Assembly (NCBI RefSeq): GCF_026153455.1
Contig: NZ_CP110629.1
Coordinates: 3,100,001-3,164,000, forward strand
Direction of reading: 5' to 3'
Origin: Marinimicrobium sp. C6131
GTDB lineage: Bacteria > Pseudomonadota > Gammaproteobacteria > Pseudomonadales > Cellvibrionaceae
Length of the DNA: 64,000 nucleotides
Shown: positions 61,314 through 64,000 of the stretch, piece after piece
How positions within the stretch are numbered: the stretch's first letter is position 1
How the letters are laid out: each line of letters begins with the position of its first letter
The notes under the pieces: model-generated
What the model was told of the DNA's origin: nothing
What the model saw: the letters and a program-made list of their open reading frames with translations, nothing else
Databases searched by the model: none
Made by a program: the position numbers and the translations under genes

Positions 61314-61913
61314 TTGGACACCAGACCCCACGTCGCATCTCTGGATGAAGTACTGGACCGGGTGGCAGACATCTGCGACCACCGGCCGAAAGTCTCCATC
61401 GACGCCATCATGGACGCCATTGGCCAACGCTCTTTTGGCCCGGTGCTGCTGCTGATTGGCCTGATCGTACTCGCCCCCATCATTGGCGATATTCCCGGCG
61501 TGCCCACCCTGTGCGCCCTGATGGTGCTGACCATCTCGGTACAGCTTCTGCTGCACAAGGAACACTTCTGGCTGCCTCGGTGGGTACTGGCCCGCTCGGT
61601 CACCACCGCGCACCTGCTCAAAGCCATCCGCGTGTCGCGCAAACCGGCCCGTTTTATCGACCGGCTGGTCAAGCCTCGGCTGATCTTCCTGATTCGCGGC
61701 TACATTCCCATGCGCTGTGTCGCACTGTCCAGTATGGCCGTGGCGCTGATGATGCCGTTGATGGAATTTATCCCGTTCAGCGCCAACCTGGCCGGGGCGG
61801 TGCTGACCTTTTTCGGACTGGCCATTATCGGCCGGGACGGGTTGTTGGCCCTGTTGGCGTTTGTGTTTACCGGGGCCAGTGGGGCGGTGATTGGGTGGGC
61901 GTTTTTGGCGTAA
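61314..61913 (+). CDS. ExoD-family membrane protein
   Basis: This 199-residue inner-membrane protein of the exopolysaccharide synthesis ExoD family has a TTG start at 61314, preceded by AGAGG. Hydrophobic segments include FGPVLLLIGLIVLAPIIGDI, MRCVALSSMAVALMMPL and LLALLAFVFTGASGAVIGWA. The family signature is DAIGQRSFGPVLLL near the N-terminus. ExoD affects exopolysaccharide production and alkaline tolerance in rhizobia; its molecular action is unclear. It follows trxC at 85 bp on the same strand. Confidence 0.85.
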   Translation: MDTRPHVASLDEVLDRVADICDHRPKVSIDAIMDAIGQRSFGPVLLLIGLIVLAPIIGDIPGVPTLCALMVLTISVQLLLHKEHFWLPRWVLARSVTTAHLLKAIRVSRKPARFIDRLVKPRLIFLIRGYIPMRCVALSSMAVALMMPLMEFIPFSANLAGAVLTFFGLAIIGRDGLLALLAFVFTGASGAVIGWAFLA

Positions 61914-61978
61914 TACTGCCAACAAATCCTATCTGCTACACTCGACCCCTTCCAATCACGCAACCTCAGTGCCTCACC

Positions 61979-62443
61979 ATGACCCTGTTTCAAGCCTCCG
62001 AACTCGAGTGCGCCGTTCACGTGTCGCGCCTTCAACCCGAAGATCCCCTCGGGTGCACCATGCATCGTCCGTTCGAGCTGGATGGCTATGAATGGCCTAC
62101 GGCTGAGCATTACTACCAGGCCATGAAGTACCCGGGACGAAAACGGTTTGATGAAATTCGTCAGGCCGAGACGCCCGAGCAGGCTAGACGCATCGGCCGC
62201 GGCTGGCTCAAGCGACCCCGCCCCGACTGGGACAAGGTGCGTACCGTGGTCATGACCCGCGCCATTTATACTCAATGCCAGATGTATCCGGAGTTCTCCG
62301 AAGCCTTGTTGGCGACGGGAGAACAGCAAATCGTTGATGTGAGCCAGTACGATTACTTTTGGGGACTCGGGAGGGATCTTCGGGGCGAGAATCAGTATGG
62401 GAAGGTGTTGATGGCGGTTCGGGAGAAAATTTCTTCTCCCTGA
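61979..62443 (+). CDS. NADAR-family protein (YbiA-like)
   Basis: The protein is 154 residues from the ATG at 61979. The NADAR (NAD and ADP-ribose) fold is recognised by MHRPFELDGYEWPTAEHYYQ and AMKYPG, then ARRIGRGWLKRPRPDWD and a C-terminal YDYFWGLGRDLRGENQYGKV. YbiA-type members act on ADP-ribose-like or riboflavin-pathway intermediates, and some remove ADP-ribosyl groups. The exact activity here is not determined. It converges on the RHS remnant. Confidence 0.88.
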   Translation: MTLFQASELECAVHVSRLQPEDPLGCTMHRPFELDGYEWPTAEHYYQAMKYPGRKRFDEIRQAETPEQARRIGRGWLKRPRPDWDKVRTVVMTRAIYTQCQMYPEFSEALLATGEQQIVDVSQYDYFWGLGRDLRGENQYGKVLMAVREKISSP

Positions 62444-62454
62444 AAGCCGGTGTT

Positions 62455-62775
62455 TCAATCAACGAGTCTGACCCCTTTGGCTTCCGAGGAGTCACCCACC
62501 ATCCTGCCGTTGGCGTCGTCCGAGTAGCTCTGGTCGTCGTTGGTTTTACACAGCGCGTGGGGGCCTGCGCCTTGCTGGCACTTGGAGCCATAGGTGTAGC
62601 TGCCCACATCAGACTTGTTTTTGATGTTGCCCAGAGCGTCGTAGTCGACATTGACCTTCTTACGGCCACTGACCTTGGACCACTTCAGGCGGTTGAGCTT
62701 GTCGTAACCAAAGTCCTCTTGTACCGGCTCTTCACCATGGTGGTCATAGCGGTACAGAAGAGTGCTCAGATCTTC
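62455..62775 (-). pseudogene. RHS-repeat cassette fragment, displaced C-terminal copy
   Basis: The frame, open for about 106 codons and read on the minus strand, shows RHS/YD repeats: LYRYDHHGEEPVQEDFGYDK, LNRLKWSKVSG, then VDYDALGNIKNKSDVGSYTY and a GPHAL end. It has no start codon context, begins after an upstream stop (62776-62778) and ends at its own TGA. Such orphan RHS tail cassettes are typical downstream of polymorphic-toxin genes and can recombine with the main gene. GC content is higher than in the adjacent candidate immunity gene. Confidence 0.8.
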
Positions 62776-62856
62776 CTAGCAGTGCTCCCGACGCTACATT
62801 GCACGAAAAAAACAGCGCGAATCAACGACTTTTTGTTCCACCTCCAATTTATCTTT

Positions 62857-63312
62857 CTATAATTCCAACCGGACATCCAATATCTGCTTGACATTTCTTT
62901 TCCACTTTTCTCCCATATTACCGCTACAATTAATATCAATTATTATGCTCGAGGAGTTAACCAGATCGTTTCTTAAAATTATCCCATCAACAGCATCAAT
63001 ACTTTTAAACGATACAAGGGCATTAGGCTCTCTGCCGCTAGGCTCCTTCCCTATGACGATGTCTAATCCACCCAGGCTACATTCATTCACTTCTCGCTGG
63101 GAAATTGTAATATCTGTCAAGGAGGGAGAATTTATGCTAGTAAGACTAATAATAACCCCAAAATCCTTTGCTTCAGCTACATCCGTGGAATAAGTTTCCG
63201 AGCACGGTTCTGGACCACAATCAGCAGTTTCTGCAAAAACACTGCAGTGGAAACCAGCCATAAGCAGTAAAGGGTACTTGCACATGAGCAAGAACTTCTG
63301 AACGAACTTCAT
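62857..63312 (-). CDS. Secreted candidate immunity protein of the RHS toxin locus
   Basis: This 151-residue protein has a signal peptide (about 1-28, cleavage after VFA) and a short mature domain with cysteine pairs (TADCGPEPCSE, NECSLGG, IDINCSGN). No recognised family was identified. The ribosome-binding site GGAGGTGAAAA is excellent. It starts 17 bases after the toxin stop, the usual position of an immunity gene. An exported immunity protein would imply that the toxin acts in the periplasm or outside the cytoplasm. AT-rich composition suggests recent acquisition. Confidence 0.6.
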   Translation of the reverse strand: MKFVQKFLLMCKYPLLLMAGFHCSVFAETADCGPEPCSETYSTDVAEAKDFGVIISLTSINSPSLTDITISQREVNECSLGGLDIVIGKEPSGREPNALVSFKSIDAVDGIILRNDLVNSSSIIIDINCSGNMGEKWKRNVKQILDVRLEL

Positions 63313-63329
63313 TTTTCACCTCCAATCCA

Positions 63330-64000
63330 CTACTGAGTGTTTCGATACCTTTCCAAAACTTTTTTACCGAAAAAATTCGCACTGATTTCAGATGGCTTTC
63401 TAATGTGCGCAACCTCATGACCAATGATAAAAACTCCAGCTTCAAGTCCTGAGCTTATAAAACCAAATTTGAAGTCATCAAACCCCCTTCTTGATAAATT
63501 AATTGCTCGAATATCGGCAGAAAAAGCGGTTCTATAAATAGTTACTCTCCCACCTCTTTCAACTCCTCCGAATATTCCATATCCAGACCTCCGAGCTTTA
63601 GCTGCTTGATTAAAGTCTTCGAAAAACTCCGCTTCTCCAGTCTCCGGATTGATCAGAGCATACCTGTTATCCAAATTAATTTTGGCTGGATCGACATGGG
63701 CCGCTTCCTCCACGGATAAAACAAACGCCTTTGCTTCCTGATACAATCTTTCAGCGTCCTCTTGTGAGATCTCATTGAGACTTCCAAAACGAACTGATTG
63801 CTCTGAAGCTCGATTTTCCTTAATCTTCTGTTCCCCCAGCGCCACCGCCCAAGAGAAAGCCGCATAGGCCGCCCCATTTGCAAACTTACCACCGGTCGCC
63901 TCCGATATCGATCCGGCGATTACGCTGGAGGCGATCAGCTCGGCAGCGGCGTTATCTAATCCTTGAACGAATCCGCCCGTTACAGCCCCCGTATACGCGC
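63330..64000 (-). CDS. RHS polymorphic toxin, C-terminal end with HEVAH zincin-like domain (cut by window edge)
   Basis: The frame is open to the window edge. The visible N-terminal part (TGAVTGGFVQGLDNAAAELI, then SEATGGKFANGAAYAAFSWAV) is the glycine-alanine-rich segment that follows the RHS core in polymorphic toxins. The C-terminal 150 residues are a variable toxin module with the zinc-metalloprotease motif HEVAH (63405-63419). It is followed by PSEISANFFGKKVL, where the glutamate is a plausible third zinc ligand. No close family was recognised. The full protein extends beyond the window; the last 171 codons also start with an internal methionine-like codon but belong to this larger gene. 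Confidence 0.75.
   Translation of the reverse strand, partial: AYTGAVTGGFVQGLDNAAAELIASSVIAGSISEATGGKFANGAAYAAFSWAVALGEQKIKENRASEQSVRFGSLNEISQEDAERLYQEAKAFVLSVEEAAHVDPAKINLDNRYALINPETGEAEFFEDFNQAAKARRSGYGIFGGVERGGRVTIYRTAFSADIRAINLSRRGFDDFKFGFISSGLEAGVFIIGHEVAHIRKPSEISANFFGKKVLERYRNTQ

Noticed and set aside
62359..62862. Plus-strand frame of 167 codons downstream of NADAR
   Set aside because: The opposite strand encodes recognisable RHS repeats, so this frame is their antisense shadow.

Overview
The window looks like a chromosomal segment of a GC-rich marine or saprophytic gammaproteobacterium, most likely of the Cellvibrionaceae / Marinimicrobium type. This is inferred from three things: secreted pectate lyases joined by poly-serine linkers, which are typical of Cellvibrio and Saccharophagus relatives; a PEP-CTERM protein; and standard gammaproteobacterial housekeeping genes (glyQS, gmhB, lpxL-like, tex). 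No rRNA, tRNA or CRISPR array was seen.

Layout. 1-4.7 kb: a galactose operon on the minus strand (galE, lipoprotein galM, galT, start of galK), divergent from a LacI/GalR-type regulator. 4.7-10.9 kb: an MFS exporter, RidA, a CheV-type chemotaxis protein, and an operon of a retropepsin-like lipoprotein, an inactive-transglutaminase membrane protein and an ATP-grasp ligase. 11-16.5 kb: an LpxL-type acyltransferase, then glyQ-glyS-gmhB-plsC. 16.5-25.9 kb: paired-hairpin repeats, a group II intron lodged directly behind the terminator of a two-catalytic-domain pectate lyase, a second pectate lyase with a CBM35-like module, and a GAF-GGDEF protein. 25.9-27.7 kb: an IS110/IS1111-type element. 27.8-37.5 kb: a glycosyltransferase, an LpxR-type deacylase, a DUF3144 protein with an RND pump and adaptor, a SHOCT lipoprotein, and an ABC exporter with a YtrA-type regulator and a clear operator. 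37.6-40.3 kb: a second paired-hairpin repeat and tex.

40.4-46.0 kb is an AT-rich accessory island. It holds a broken type I secretion locus (truncated HlyB-like and HlyD-like genes, a glycosyltransferase remnant), two lysozyme-like cargo genes (one with RTX-like repeats broken by a frameshift at a homopolymer) and two lipoproteins that could be immunity proteins. 46-54.5 kb: a sugar dehydrogenase/cytochrome fusion, a YheT-like hydrolase, a desaturase, a MATE exporter, a YaiI protein, a TraB/GumN protein, and a PEP-CTERM protein behind a convincing sigma-54 promoter. 54.5-61.9 kb: a sulfur/redox-flavoured group (DsrE-like protein, RND pump and adaptor, sulfide:quinone-oxidoreductase-like flavoprotein, TrxC, ExoD) with a perfect FNR/ANR box between the divergent pump and flavoprotein genes. 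62-64 kb: a NADAR protein, then the 3' end of an RHS polymorphic-toxin locus. That locus comprises an RHS tail with a HEVAH zincin-like toxin domain, a secreted candidate immunity protein, and an orphan RHS-repeat cassette.

The best candidates for undescribed biology are the RHS/zincin toxin with an exported partner, the type I secreted lysozyme-lipoprotein locus, and the paired 21-bp-arm hairpin repeats. The AT-rich recoded patch inside glyS and the retropepsin/transglutaminase/ATP-grasp operon also deserve a second look.
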